Source: Abyssibacter sp036156195
Lineage (GTDB): Bacteria; Pseudomonadota; Gammaproteobacteria; Nevskiales; OUC007
Assembly (NCBI GenBank): GCA_036156195.1
Contig: JAYZUZ010000001.1
Location: 113,763 to 177,762 of the forward strand
Direction of reading: 5' to 3'
Length of the DNA: 64,000 nt
Below the pieces are notes generated by a model. The model was not told the origin of the DNA and did not search any database. It was given only the letters and a program-made list of their open reading frames with translations. Positions within the stretch are counted from its first letter, which is position 1, and each line of letters opens with the position of its first letter. The translations under genes were made by a program, and so were the position numbers. Of this stretch, positions 8,601 to 16,498 are shown in pieces.

Positions 8601-9620
8601 CTAGTCAGGCGTCGTCGGCGAGTCGTTCGGTAGCGGCCCCAGCGGGCCATCGTCCAGGCCGAAAAGCTGAACATTGGCGACCAGCACCCGTTCGGTGGGC
8701 GTCGATTCGGCCACGATGGACCGCAGCTGGCGAAAATAGCTGAGATGCAGCCGCCGCAGCCGCTCGACATCGCGCTCGGAAACCGAGAAGACGTTGTACG
8801 AAAACAGGCCGTCCGAGCCGTTGCTGAGCTGATCCAGCCCGGTTTGCGCCCAGAAGCGCTTGTTGCGTACACCCAGCGCCCTGTCACGTCGGGTGTCCAG
8901 GGCGTCACTGCCCGACAACTGCCAGCGTTGCCCATCCCAACTGATCTGGCCGCCAGCGTGCAGCGCCGTCAGACAGTCAGTCTCAACCTGTTCGGGGATG
9001 CCAATACGTTGGGCAATCCAGCCCGGACGGTGGCTCGGTAGGCTTTGATAGGACTGCAACTCAATCGCCCGCAGGACAGCCTGTGTCCAGGGCAGCGCAT
9101 AGGCGGCCCGGCGCTGCGCCTCCAGCCGCGTCCAGGCCTGGCCGACACTGGGGACTGCGGCAATGGGGGCGGCCGCTGCCAGCCAATCCAGTAGCCGGAG
9201 GCTGAGCGCGTCTACCAGCGCAAGAAACTGCGGCAGCCTGGGTTGGGTTTGCCCGGATAACGCCCGCGAAACCGCGAACCGGCTGAGTCTCGCCCTGGCA
9301 GCGATTTCGTCGATCGGCGTACGACCGCGCAGATCATTCAGCGCGGCAACCACACCGTCGGGCGTATCGGCTGCAATGTGATCCAACCAGCCGGGTCTCG
9401 CCCCGTAAAACGTTTCCCAGATGCGCGCGGCAGGGTACTCGCCCAAGCCTGCGGCACGCAGGGCTTCAGCAGCGGTAGGAAAGCGCCGGCCGGCTTCCCA
9501 GGCGTAGACCACATTGCTGCGGTAGCCCAGGCGTCTCGACTGGGCGGGTTGTGAGCGCGGGCCGCGCCAGCAACGCAGAAGTTCCCGGCTGATGGCCGGA
9601 TAATCAAGAGCGTCAGACAT
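8601..9620 (-). CDS. DUF4423/TIGR02147-like helix-turn-helix protein
   Basis: A 339-residue soluble protein. The N-terminus carries one XRE-like segment (residues ~5-50, GYRSNVVYAWEAGRRFPTAAEA) and a second helix-turn-helix-like segment (~105-140, PIDEIAARARLSRFAVSRAL). The C-terminal ~70 residues (VSERDVERLRRLHLSYFRQL ... ERVLVANVQLFGLD) resemble the end of the TIGR02147/DUF4423 family, known mainly from Fibrobacteres and Bdellovibrio-like bacteria. The role is presumably DNA binding and regulation; no ligand is known. It is divergent from the lipoprotein/beta-propeller operon starting at 9738, which it might control, though nothing in the sequence proves that. Confidence 0.65.
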   Translation of the reverse strand: MSDALDYPAISRELLRCWRGPRSQPAQSRRLGYRSNVVYAWEAGRRFPTAAEALRAAGLGEYPAARIWETFYGARPGWLDHIAADTPDGVVAALNDLRGRTPIDEIAARARLSRFAVSRALSGQTQPRLPQFLALVDALSLRLLDWLAAAAPIAAVPSVGQAWTRLEAQRRAAYALPWTQAVLRAIELQSYQSLPSHRPGWIAQRIGIPEQVETDCLTALHAGGQISWDGQRWQLSGSDALDTRRDRALGVRNKRFWAQTGLDQLSNGSDGLFSYNVFSVSERDVERLRRLHLSYFRQLRSIVAESTPTERVLVANVQLFGLDDGPLGPLPNDSPTTPD

Positions 9621-9737
9621 CTAGCAAATATGCACAGAAAAACGCGTTTCTGCCAGATGAAATGTGCATTAAAGCTGTAGCTCCCGGTGATGATTCGGCG
9701 AATAATGCGTATCGAACGAGTCGCCTGAGCTTGCCCG

Positions 9738-10445
9738 ATGCCGCACTGTCCGTTTCGAAACCCACTGCTTGCCTTTGCCGCACTCGGCTGTCTGGCGCTG
9801 GCGGGATGTGCCGGTGGGCAGTCGGGCAGCGAGAGCCCCGTTGGAACGGGTCAGGAGCCACCGGCCACGGATGCCGGCCTGGCGGGTTGTGTCGAGGCGA
9901 GCCGCAGCGCAATCGGGCGCGAAGAGCCAACGGCGCTGGGTTTTACTGCACAGGACATGCTCGACCTGGCGACAGGCAGTCAGCGAGCGACCCTGGACTT
10001 CGCCGCGTCCACTCAGGAGGGCGATACCACAGGTTTGACGGTCACGGTGACGGATACCGGTGATGCGGCGGAATTCGTGGATGCACAACCGGGCGAGTCG
10101 TCTCCCGGCGCAGGCTGTCCGGATTTCATCGTGGTCTCGGTCCAGCTACGGCTGACCAGCGACGATGGCCGTTTTGACGAAACCCTGACCGCACCGCTGG
10201 TGGCCTTCCAGGCCAGTGAAGCCGGCGCCATCATCGATGTGGACGCCGATGCACTGACCGGCAGCTACGACTATGCGAGCGCCGACCCGGAGACCTACGC
10301 ATCACGGGTGGTGATCTTCAATGCGAGTTTTGATGGCGATGGCACCACGGGCCGGGTCAGCGGCACCGGCACGCGTACGGATGGCACCGAACACACGGTC
10401 ACCATCGCACACTGGGGACAGGCTTCAGCAGGAGGAGCTCGATGA
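9738..10445 (+). CDS. Hypothetical lipoprotein
   Basis: 235 residues, no family recognised. It has a lipoprotein signal peptide with lipobox LALAGC, then a Ser/Gly/Thr-rich linker. The body is acidic and threonine-rich with patches typical of beta-strands (VVSVQLRLTSDDGRFDETL, SYDYASADPETYASRVVIF). The C-terminus ends in HTVTIAHWGQASAGGAR. The last codons overlap the ATG of the next gene by four bases, and the linked gene is also a lipoprotein, so the two are probably made together and may work together at the outer membrane. The start has no convincing ribosome site. Confidence 0.7.
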   Translation: MPHCPFRNPLLAFAALGCLALAGCAGGQSGSESPVGTGQEPPATDAGLAGCVEASRSAIGREEPTALGFTAQDMLDLATGSQRATLDFAASTQEGDTTGLTVTVTDTGDAAEFVDAQPGESSPGAGCPDFIVVSVQLRLTSDDGRFDETLTAPLVAFQASEAGAIIDVDADALTGSYDYASADPETYASRVVIFNASFDGDGTTGRVSGTGTRTDGTEHTVTIAHWGQASAGGAR

Positions 10446-12487
10446 ACAAGCAACAACTTTGCGTGGCCGTACTGGCTGGCGCCACGATCGGAATGACAGG
10501 CTGCGGCGGCAGCGGTGATGGGAGCGCGGTGCTCAGCCGCCTGATCGCCCAGCGCACGCCGGCGGACGATCTCAAGATCCGCCCGGCCGCAGACTGTGAT
10601 GACTGGCGGGCCTTTGCTGCCGAAAGCTTTGTGGAGCAATCGATTAGCCCGGTGTACGCCTTTGCAACCGACGGGGGCGTTGCTACCCCGGGTGCCGCGG
10701 ATGCTGTTTCGGCCGGTGCACCCGAGTTCACCGATACGAATACACAGGAAGTCGGGGTCGATGAGGCGGATCTACTCGAAACGGACAGTGCGCGTGGTTT
10801 GTTGTTTGCGGGCCATCGGCCGTCCAACAGCATTCGGATCTTCGACGCGGTGCCGGCTGGCTCCACGGCCGAGATCGGTCGGATTGATCTCGCGGGTGTG
10901 GATGGCCTGTATGGCCTGTATCTGGAGCCCGAGCGCCAGCGATTGACGACGATTGCGCGGAGTCAGCAGGGCACTCAAGTCGACTTCTTCGATGTGTCGG
11001 ATCCGCCGAATCCGGTACAGCTGAGTCGCTACCGGATCGACGGCTACTACCTCAGTTCCAGGCGTATCGACGATCGCCTGCATCTGGTTGCCAGCCACTA
11101 CTTCAATGGGCTGGACGGTTTGTACGGACAGGCGGCCTACACCGACCGTGTCCACGCTTGGTTCGATGCACAGGCCGAGGGAGATACGGAGCGCGCAGAC
11201 ACGATTCGTGAGCAACTGGTGACACTCGCGCTGGATGCCGCCAACACCGCGCCGCTGTCAACGTTGGTTCCGAACCGGGCTAGCGGACTGGGTGCCAGTT
11301 ATGCCCCCATGGACTGCGCAGCGATCTACAAGCCGGACGTTCCCACGGCCATGGCGACCCTTTCGATCACCAGTCTGGACACGGACGGCGGCAATGCAGC
11401 CACCATCGCCACGGTGAACAATGCCTGGGAGGTCTACGCCTCAGCCGACAATCTGTATCTGGCGCAGACAAGCAATGGTTGGTTCTTCGCACCCTTCCAG
11501 GTGGATCAAACGGCGGTGTACCGATTCGAGATCAGCCAGGATGGACCGGCTGTGCCGCGTGGCTCCGGTGTGGTCGACGGCTGGTTGCTGAACCGGTTTG
11601 CCATGAGTGAACAGGACGGCCATCTGCGTCTGGCGACGTCCCGGCAGGATAGTTGCCAAAGCACGAATCCTGACACGGCCTGCCCCGCGGTGATGACGCC
11701 GACGAACGACGTTACCGTGCTCCGACTGGACAACGATGCCCTGACCCAGGTCGGAAACGTCACCGGATTTGGGAATAACGAGCGTGTGTTTTCGGCCCGC
11801 TTTATCGGGGATGTGGGCTATGTGGTGACCTTTGAGCAAATCGACCCCCTCTTCACCTTCGATTTGTCCGATCCCACCGACCCGATGCTGTTGGGTGAGG
11901 TCGAGATCCCCGGTTTTTCCTCCTACATCTATCCGCTGTCGGCGGAGCATCTGCTGACCATCGGGCGCGCGGGTGGCGAAGGCGGGGTTGGCACCGGCAA
12001 TGCCTTTCAGCTGCAGATCTTCGATGTTTCCGATCTGACCCAGCCGGCTCGGATCGCCGCTGCGACGCCGACCATCGAACCGGATGACTGGGCGTACTCG
12101 TTGGCCGAGCACGAGCCGCTGGCCTTCACCTACGCGCCGTCGACGGACACGACCGGCCTGCTGAGCATTCCAGCGCAGATCGGATCACCATCGGAGTCGC
12201 GCGCATTTTCGGGTTTCATGACCTGGCGTATCGACACTGCCGGGCTGATCGAGGAAGCCCTGCGGATCGACCATAAGCAAACCGGTGGTGGCGACAGCTG
12301 CCCGCCCACCGCCGATGGCAGTGAGGGCGGTTGCACGAGTTTTGCCCCGGTGTTCTACAACCAGCCTCTGCGCTCGGCGATCGCGACGGGCCTGTTGCAG
12401 CAGACGGTGTACACCCTGTCCGACGCGTTTCTTGTCGTGACTGATGCCGACGCGGGCAGCGAGTTGGCGCGAATCGAACTCGAATAA
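10442..12487 (+). CDS. Lipoprotein with C-terminal beta-propeller domain (PF09826-like)
   Basis: 681 residues. The signal peptide ends in lipobox GMTGC. The motif TNTQEVGVDEADLLETD at about residues 97-115 is characteristic of the secreted beta-propeller family distantly related to WD-40 (Pfam Beta_propel, PF09826). Repeating blade-like units follow (for example FDVSDPPNPVQLSRYRIDGYY, FDLSDPTDPMLLGEVEIPG, FDVSDLTQPARIAAATPTI). These FDVSD-x-P repeats match the LVIVP/propeller pattern. Function in the family is unknown; some archaeal and bacterial members are surface proteins. An excellent ribosome site (AGGAGGAGCTCG) sits before the ATG, inside the end of the preceding gene. A strong terminator follows. 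Confidence 0.85.
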   Translation: MNKQQLCVAVLAGATIGMTGCGGSGDGSAVLSRLIAQRTPADDLKIRPAADCDDWRAFAAESFVEQSISPVYAFATDGGVATPGAADAVSAGAPEFTDTNTQEVGVDEADLLETDSARGLLFAGHRPSNSIRIFDAVPAGSTAEIGRIDLAGVDGLYGLYLEPERQRLTTIARSQQGTQVDFFDVSDPPNPVQLSRYRIDGYYLSSRRIDDRLHLVASHYFNGLDGLYGQAAYTDRVHAWFDAQAEGDTERADTIREQLVTLALDAANTAPLSTLVPNRASGLGASYAPMDCAAIYKPDVPTAMATLSITSLDTDGGNAATIATVNNAWEVYASADNLYLAQTSNGWFFAPFQVDQTAVYRFEISQDGPAVPRGSGVVDGWLLNRFAMSEQDGHLRLATSRQDSCQSTNPDTACPAVMTPTNDVTVLRLDNDALTQVGNVTGFGNNERVFSARFIGDVGYVVTFEQIDPLFTFDLSDPTDPMLLGEVEIPGFSSYIYPLSAEHLLTIGRAGGEGGVGTGNAFQLQIFDVSDLTQPARIAAATPTIEPDDWAYSLAEHEPLAFTYAPSTDTTGLLSIPAQIGSPSESRAFSGFMTWRIDTAGLIEEALRIDHKQTGGGDSCPPTADGSEGGCTSFAPVFYNQPLRSAIATGLLQQTVYTLSDAFLVVTDADAGSELARIELE

Positions 12488-12500
12488 TCTGGCAGCAAAA

Positions 12501-12533
12501 AGCCCGCCCACCGGTTTCGGTGGGCGGGCTTTT
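12501..12533 (+). terminator. Strong rho-independent terminator
   Basis: AGCCCGCCCACCG-GTTT-CGGTGGGCGGGCT is a perfect 13-bp stem with a four-base loop, flanked by AAAAA on the left and TTTT on the right. It lies 13 bases after the beta-propeller gene and, since the flanks are symmetric, can also act for transcription coming from the right. Confidence 0.95.
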
Positions 12534-12604
12534 GTGGCTGTTACGCCTCTACGGATCACACCCGACATGGGGGTGCACAGAGGCAGCCCCCAAAGGATTG
12601 CAGA

Positions 12605-13714
12605 CTAGCCGTCGACAGCTTCCGCAGAGGCTGCTGCGGGCTGCGCATCGTCTGCCATCGCATAGCGATTGGCGCGCCGGAAGGTCCCCATGTCGTTGAA
12701 GCGCACACCGTTTTCGCGCATGACCGCATGGGCACGCTTGGCCGTGGCCTGACGGATGTAGAACGGCTCCTTCACGACAAAGTGATGGATGGCGTGGGTC
12801 GACCCGAAGTTGAAGCAGAAGAGCTGCATCGGCGCCAGCCACCAGGCGTTGAGGACCTGGGTCTGCTGGATGATGTTCCGCGCTTCGACGTCACCGTAGT
12901 AGTGCATGTTCGAGCTGATGAAATGCAGGCAGAAGGTGCGCAGCATGTTCGGGCCCATGTACACCACGGCGGCCGTGTTCAGCCCGGCGATGAAGGTTTC
13001 CATGCCGCCGGACAGCGGGATGCCGGAACCGAACAGCAGGGCAATGCCATTGGCCAGATGGAACAGCACAAAACCGTGCCAGAACGCGTAATGGATGAGG
13101 CCCAGCGGGAAGTAGCCGCGACGCTGTTCGTGCGCCAGCTGCTTGAGTTCTTCTTCTGACTGCGGGTTCTGGGCGATCACAAAGGCGCGCGCGGCTTTGT
13201 AGATGGTCTTTGGGCGCAGGTACACCGCCAGCATGTTGTCGCCGGTCATGATCAGGCGGCGCAAACCCCAGCGTTCGCCATTGGTGATGCCGCGCTCTTC
13301 GATGTCCGATTCCGTGCCCGAGAACTTGTGGTGATGCAGGTGCATGCGCTTGCGCACCCAGGGGCTGATCGTGCTCGGCCGCGTAATCCAGCACAGCGCC
13401 ATCATCAGGTTGTAGGCGCGTGGGCTGTTTCGGAAGTAGAGTTGATGAATCAGATCGTGCTCCAGCTCATGAATGAACGAGAGGAACACGGCGGTCAGGG
13501 GGACGCAGACATACCAGGGAATCACATCAGCCACGTAGGCCCAGCCGCTGGCCACGGCGCCGGCAATCGACAGCGCCATGATCAGCGCGCCGATGGCGTC
13601 CTGGTGGCGCAGCCAGCCGTGGCGGGCGCGCACATCGTCGGAGGCGGCGCTAATCGCGGCGCGAATGGTTTGGATGCGGCTTCGATCCAGGTCGGATATC
13701 GCTTGTCTGCTCAT
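12605..13714 (-). CDS. Membrane fatty acid desaturase
   Basis: Integral membrane di-iron desaturase, 369 residues. Three histidine clusters are visible: HELEHD (about 95-100), HLHHHKFSGTE (about 130) and THAIHHFVVKEP (about 310), with hydrophobic segments between them. The substrate (acyl-lipid, acyl-CoA or another) cannot be read from sequence. The ATG at 13714 has GGAG seven bases upstream, so it is preferred over the longer frame. The divergent AraC-type gene at 13843 is a likely regulator; the shared 128-base intergenic region holds a pair of direct repeats. Confidence 0.88.
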   Translation of the reverse strand: MSRQAISDLDRSRIQTIRAAISAASDDVRARHGWLRHQDAIGALIMALSIAGAVASGWAYVADVIPWYVCVPLTAVFLSFIHELEHDLIHQLYFRNSPRAYNLMMALCWITRPSTISPWVRKRMHLHHHKFSGTESDIEERGITNGERWGLRRLIMTGDNMLAVYLRPKTIYKAARAFVIAQNPQSEEELKQLAHEQRRGYFPLGLIHYAFWHGFVLFHLANGIALLFGSGIPLSGGMETFIAGLNTAAVVYMGPNMLRTFCLHFISSNMHYYGDVEARNIIQQTQVLNAWWLAPMQLFCFNFGSTHAIHHFVVKEPFYIRQATAKRAHAVMRENGVRFNDMGTFRRANRYAMADDAQPAAASAEAVDG

Positions 13715-13777
13715 GAGAGTCTCCAGAATGTCTGGAGGCAGTATCGACATGGCCGGCTCCTATCGCAGGGCCGAATC

Positions 13778-13806
13778 CGCCAATCGCATGACCGGATGCG
13801 CCAAAC
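13778..13806. promoter_or_regulatory. Candidate AraC-type operator, two direct repeats 21 bp apart
   Basis: CGCCAATC (13778-13785) and CGCCAAAC (13799-13806) are in direct orientation with starts exactly 21 bases apart, two helical turns. That geometry is typical for the paired half-sites of AraC/XylS regulators. They lie between the desaturase and the AraC gene, 37 bases before the latter's ATG. Confidence 0.4.
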
Positions 13807-13842
13807 CGGCGTCAGCCGGTCGTTTCGTGGCCGCCGCACCCC

Positions 13843-14871
13843 ATGAACTCCGCAGATGAACTGACCACGCTGGCCAGTTGGGCACGCGCGATTCGCGCAG
13901 CCCTGGTGCAGGCGCAGATCGACTGGCAGCCGCTGTTCGCCCAGGCGGGTATCGCTCCGGAGGCATTGGCTGACCCTGAGGCGCGGATTCCCCTCAGCCA
14001 CACGACCCGGCTGTGGGAGGCCGTGGTCGCGGCGACGGAGGATGATGCCTTTGGTCTGCGCGTGGCGCGGCACGTCAACCAGACGACTTTTCATGCCTTG
14101 ACCGTCACCACGCTGGTCAGCGACACCCTGCTCGATGCCATGGAGCGCACCGTGCGTTACAGCCGCGTTGTGACCGACGCGGCCGGAACCTCGGTGGGGG
14201 GGGGTGCCGAGCAATGCTGGATGGACCTCGGCCACCTGCCGGTGGAGCCCCCGCCGGCCTGGCAGGCCATCGACGCATTCGCCGCGATCTTCGTGCGCAC
14301 TGCGCGCGCGCTGGTGGGGCCGGACTGTCTGCCGGTCCGCGCCGTATTCGCCCGGCCGGAGCCCCGGAATCGGGTGGCCTTCGAGCAGGTGTTTCGCTGC
14401 CCGCTGACATTCTCCGGGCCACACACCCGTATTGTCTTTGACCGGGCCAGTGCCGAAATGCCGCTGGAGACCGCCAACCCCGCCTTGCGTGCAGTGAACG
14501 AAGCCCTGCTGGACGACATGCTGCGCAGTCGGACCCGGGACGATCTGGTTTCGCAGGTTCGAGATGCCATTTCCCGGTTGCTACCCGGCGGTTGCTGTAC
14601 GCAGCAGGCGGTGGCGGAGGCTTTGCATCTGAGCCTGCGCAGCCTTCAGCGCAAGTTGGCCGAGCAGCACACCAGCTTTCGCGAGCAGCTGGAACGCACC
14701 CGCCGCGAGCTGGCGGACCGGCATTTGCGGGCCGGTCAGGTTTCGGTGACCGAGGTGGCCTATCTGGTCGGATTTTCGGATGCGAGCAGCTTTGCACGCG
14801 CCTACAAGCGCTGGACCGGGCAGGCGCCCAGCGACGCTGCAGGGCGTGACGCTGGCGGTCAGCGCTCGTGA
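13843..14871 (+). CDS. AraC family transcriptional regulator (arabinose_bd type)
   Basis: 342 residues. The N-terminal ~200 residues match the AraC arabinose-binding-like domain of the OruR/ArgR-like subgroup (ARIPLSHTTRLWEAVVAATEDDAFGLRVARH). The C-terminal ~100 residues hold the two helix-turn-helix units: TQQAVAEALHLSLRSLQRKL and SVTEVAYLVGFSDASSFARAYKRWTG, the latter the AraC signature. It probably senses a lipid-derived or other small ligand and controls the divergent desaturase, as such pairs often do; that is inference from arrangement. The ATG at 13843 has no evident ribosome site. Confidence 0.88.
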   Translation: MNSADELTTLASWARAIRAALVQAQIDWQPLFAQAGIAPEALADPEARIPLSHTTRLWEAVVAATEDDAFGLRVARHVNQTTFHALTVTTLVSDTLLDAMERTVRYSRVVTDAAGTSVGGGAEQCWMDLGHLPVEPPPAWQAIDAFAAIFVRTARALVGPDCLPVRAVFARPEPRNRVAFEQVFRCPLTFSGPHTRIVFDRASAEMPLETANPALRAVNEALLDDMLRSRTRDDLVSQVRDAISRLLPGGCCTQQAVAEALHLSLRSLQRKLAEQHTSFREQLERTRRELADRHLRAGQVSVTEVAYLVGFSDASSFARAYKRWTGQAPSDAAGRDAGGQRS

Positions 14872-14929
14872 GTCAGGCCCCGGCGGTGCTATCGTGCGCG
14901 CCTGAATTGCGCCAAGCCAACATCGATTA

Positions 14930-15346
14930 ATGATTCCGGTTCCGACCAAGCTCACCCTGCATCGCGCCTCGCGCGTGCTGGATGTGATCTACGAAGACGG
15001 CCAGACCTTCCAGGTGCCTGCCGAGCTGATGCGCGTCTACTCGCCCTCAGCCGAGGTGAAGGGTCACGGCCCGGGCCAGGAGAAACTGGTCTGGGGCAAA
15101 CGCGGCGTCGCCATTGAGCGGATCGAGCCGGTGGGTGGTTACGCCATCCGTCCCGTGTTTGACGACGGTCACGATAGCGGGCTGTTCGGCTGGTCGCTCA
15201 TCCATGAACTCTGCACCGAGCAGGCGCGCTTGTGGCAGGCCTATGAAGCACGATTGCAGGAAGCCGGGGTTGGCCGTGACCCTGGAGTGCGTTCATTGGA
15301 CTCCGTTGTTCGCCAGTACACGCCCAAGGGGCCGAAACCCGCATGA
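14930..15346 (+). CDS. DUF971 (gamma-butyrobetaine hydroxylase N-terminal-like) protein
   Basis: A 138-residue soluble protein matching DUF971 (LHRASRVLDVIYEDGQTFQVPAELMRVYSPSAEVKGHG, shown in part). It carries the conserved IERIEPVGGYAIRPVFDDGHDSGLFGW block. The family is found alone in many Proteobacteria and is known as the N-terminal domain of gamma-butyrobetaine dioxygenase; the free-standing form has been linked to iron-sulfur or ubiquinone genes only by context. Its stop overlaps the ubiE ATG by four bases. The last ~25 residues are poorly conserved-looking. Confidence 0.85.
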   Translation: MIPVPTKLTLHRASRVLDVIYEDGQTFQVPAELMRVYSPSAEVKGHGPGQEKLVWGKRGVAIERIEPVGGYAIRPVFDDGHDSGLFGWSLIHELCTEQARLWQAYEARLQEAGVGRDPGVRSLDSVVRQYTPKGPKPA

Positions 15347-16086
15347 GCAAGACCACCCACTTCGGTTTTGAAACCGTCAGCACGACGGAAAAGGCGCAGC
15401 GTGTCGGGGAAGTTTTTGCCTCGGTCGCCTCGCGCTATGACGTGATGAATGACCTGATGTCCATGGGGATTCATCGCGTGTGGAAGCGGTTCACCATCGA
15501 TCTGGCCGCTGTCCGGCCGGGCGAACGCGTGTTGGACCTGGCCTCCGGTACCTGCGATCTGGCTGGCAAGTTCGCGCGGCAGGTCGGGCCTGAGGGGCAG
15601 GTGATCGCCTCGGACATCAACGCCTCGATGCTCAGCGTCGGTCGTGACCGGATGACGGACCGGGGCATTGTCCAGGCGATGGACTACGTGCTGGCCAATG
15701 CCGAGGAGCTGCCGTTTCCGACGGACCACTTTGACTGCGTGACCATGGCCTTCGGGCTGCGCAATGTCACGGACAAGGACGCCGCGCTGGCTGAGATCCA
15801 GCGCGTGACGCGGCCGGGCGGCCGGGCGCTGATCCTGGAATTCTCCAAGCCCACCTCCGCGGGTTTCAGCAAGCTGTACGACGAGTACTCCTTCAAGGTG
15901 TTGCCCCGTCTGGGGCGTTACGTGGCCAAGGACGAGGCCAGCTACCGGTACCTGGCTGAATCCATCCGCATGCATCCGGACCAGGACACGCTCAAGGGCA
16001 TGATGGAAACAGCCGGTTTTCTGCGCTGTCAGTACTACAACCTGGCGGGCGGCATCTGCGCCGTGCACCGCGGCTTCGGCGCGTAG
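15343..16086 (+). CDS. ubiE: Ubiquinone/menaquinone biosynthesis C-methyltransferase UbiE
   Basis: SAM-dependent C-methyltransferase of ubiquinone (and, where present, menaquinone) synthesis; 247 residues, close to the 251 of E. coli. Seen: VASRYDVMNDLMSMGIHRVWK, the SAM site LDLASGTCDLAGKF, FPTDHFDCVTMAFGLRNV, and the C-terminal YYNLAGGICAVHRGF. It is translationally coupled to the DUF971 gene; ubiJ lies at 17754 after an inserted pair of antisense genes, and ubiB at 28448, so the common ubiE-ubiJ-ubiB operon is split here. Confidence 0.97.
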   Translation: MSKTTHFGFETVSTTEKAQRVGEVFASVASRYDVMNDLMSMGIHRVWKRFTIDLAAVRPGERVLDLASGTCDLAGKFARQVGPEGQVIASDINASMLSVGRDRMTDRGIVQAMDYVLANAEELPFPTDHFDCVTMAFGLRNVTDKDAALAEIQRVTRPGGRALILEFSKPTSAGFSKLYDEYSFKVLPRLGRYVAKDEASYRYLAESIRMHPDQDTLKGMMETAGFLRCQYYNLAGGICAVHRGFGA

Positions 16087-16099
16087 CGCGAGGCCGCCC

Positions 16100-16498
16100 T
16101 TAGGGTGCGCACCGCGACTGATCGCGGGCGTGGCGGGCGCCGAAGCGGCGAACAAACCAGTACACGTACTGCGCACGCGGCGGCCACATCCCGGCTGCCA
16201 GGCAGATCTCCCGTAGCAACTCGTCGGCTCTTCGCCGCGCCTCCCCGGGTAGGTCTCCCTCCCGCATGAGCTGATAAAGCGCGTCATGAACCAGTGAGCC
16301 GCGCGTGAAGCTGGGCGTATCCAGGGTCGGTCCGCTGGGGCCATCCCAGGCGTAGCCGGGCTGAATGGTGAGCAGCCCGTCGGCATCCAGTTGGAGATAG
16401 TGTCGTTTAATGGGCCGCGCGGGGCTCAGACCCGTGGGGTATGCATACGTCGAGGTCAGCGTGTATTTGTACCGCCGCCGGCGCTGGTAGCGAATCAC
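16100..16498 (-). CDS. DUF1353 family protein
   Basis: 132 residues. The core GYAWDGPSGPTLDTPSFTRGSLVHDALYQLMREG (seen in part) is the DUF1353 signature, a family frequent in tailed phages and scattered in bacterial chromosomes; biochemical role unknown. The start is GTG at 16498, overlapping the stop of the exported-protein gene by four bases (GTGA), so the two are cotranslated. No other phage-like gene is near. The N-terminus is strongly basic (RYQRRRRYKY) without a signal peptide. Confidence 0.75.
   Translation of the reverse strand: MIRYQRRRRYKYTLTSTYAYPTGLSPARPIKRHYLQLDADGLLTIQPGYAWDGPSGPTLDTPSFTRGSLVHDALYQLMREGDLPGEARRRADELLREICLAAGMWPPRAQYVYWFVRRFGARHARDQSRCAP

Noticed and set aside
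16100..16498. Prophage remnant signalled by DUF1353
   Set aside because: No integrase, tail, capsid, lysis or attachment repeats in the surrounding 10 kb; only one phage-related family member is present.
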